Source of the DNA: Leyella lascolaii
Lineage (GTDB): Bacteria; Bacteroidota; Bacteroidia; Bacteroidales; Bacteroidaceae
Direction of reading: 5' to 3'
Assembly (NCBI RefSeq): GCF_900079775.1
Contig: NZ_LT556049.1
Span: forward strand, 239,130-303,129
DNA: 64,000 bases
Shown here: in pieces, positions 63,982 through 64,000 of the stretch
Layout: every line of letters begins with the position of its first letter
Numbering within the stretch: the stretch's first letter is position 1
Translations under genes and position numbers: made by a program
The notes under the pieces: generated by a model
What the model was told of the DNA's origin: nothing
Databases searched by the model: none
Seen by the model: the letters and a program-made list of their open reading frames with translations, nothing else

Positions 63982-64000
63982 GACTTTCCCTCATTTTTTT
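63971..64000 (+). terminator. Terminator overlapping the mutS stop codon
   Basis: GGGAAAGT (63971-63978) pairs with ACTTTCCC just downstream; the stop TGA lies in the loop. TCATTTTTTT follows up to the window edge. Confidence 0.75.

Overview
The window is chromosomal DNA of a Bacteroidota bacterium, almost certainly of the order Bacteroidales (a gut Muribaculaceae- or Prevotellaceae-like organism; I cannot resolve the genus). The grounds are a SusC/SusD pair with surface lipoproteins, a PorZ-type component of type IX secretion, a long two-insert IspG, a sigma-54 gene, and promoters of the Bacteroidales type (-7 element TAnnTTTG, often followed by C) in front of most transcription units. Coding DNA is fairly GC-rich, and many intergenic spaces are long and full of repeats.

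Layout. 1-5.4 kb: the end of an FKBP peptidyl-prolyl isomerase, an Lrp/AsnC regulator, a fused gamma-glutamyl hydrolase + M19 dipeptidase, a glutaminyl-cyclase-like M28 lipoprotein and a DUF4294 lipoprotein. 5.5-8.8 kb: a pyridoxamine kinase and an acetyl-CoA hydrolase/CoA-transferase. 9.3-17.5 kb: a polysaccharide-utilisation-type locus (IPT/NHL lipoprotein, SusC, SusD, DUF1735/DUF4973-like lipoprotein) with no glycosidase. 18.4-30.0 kb: a papain-fold lipoprotein, a HAD phosphatase, leuS, YitT, rdgB, porZ and a GT-C-like/GT2 pair. 31-35.4 kb: a TonB-dependent receptor, a VOC protein and a GT2. 35.5-41.6 kb: an L-rhamnose operon (kinase, isomerase, permease, aldolase) and an AraC regulator. 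41.9-45.2 kb: threonine aldolase and ispG. 46.9-53.6 kb: two GH115-type glycosidases in one operon. 54.2-57 kb: rpoN, a PAP2 membrane protein and purE. 58.3-64 kb: a conserved hypothetical, an AbiEi/AbiEii pair and mutS.

Functional links. The rhamnose operon and the two GH115 enzymes would fit use of plant glycans that carry rhamnose and (methyl)glucuronic acid, although they are not one locus. PorZ and the short C-terminal tails of the GH115 proteins point to a type IX secretion or sorting route.

The most unusual content is between the genes. (i) Arrays of short palindromes repeat with an exact 22-bp period in at least eight intergenic spots and belong to at least three unrelated sequence families; one, with two unit types strictly alternating, lies just upstream of the GH115 operon. 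(ii) There are 24 copies of a 22-bp palindrome (half-site GAGACGCAAGA), mostly in pairs 86-87 bp apart that form a MITE-like composite. (iii) An inverted repeat of about 880 bp, built from (i) and (ii), flanks a 10.8-kb block that holds the GH115 operon and rpoN-PAP2-purE. (iv) A tandem promoter-cassette array precedes leuS, and one cassette of the same family precedes rpoN. (v) A palindromic element is inserted in frame inside leuS.
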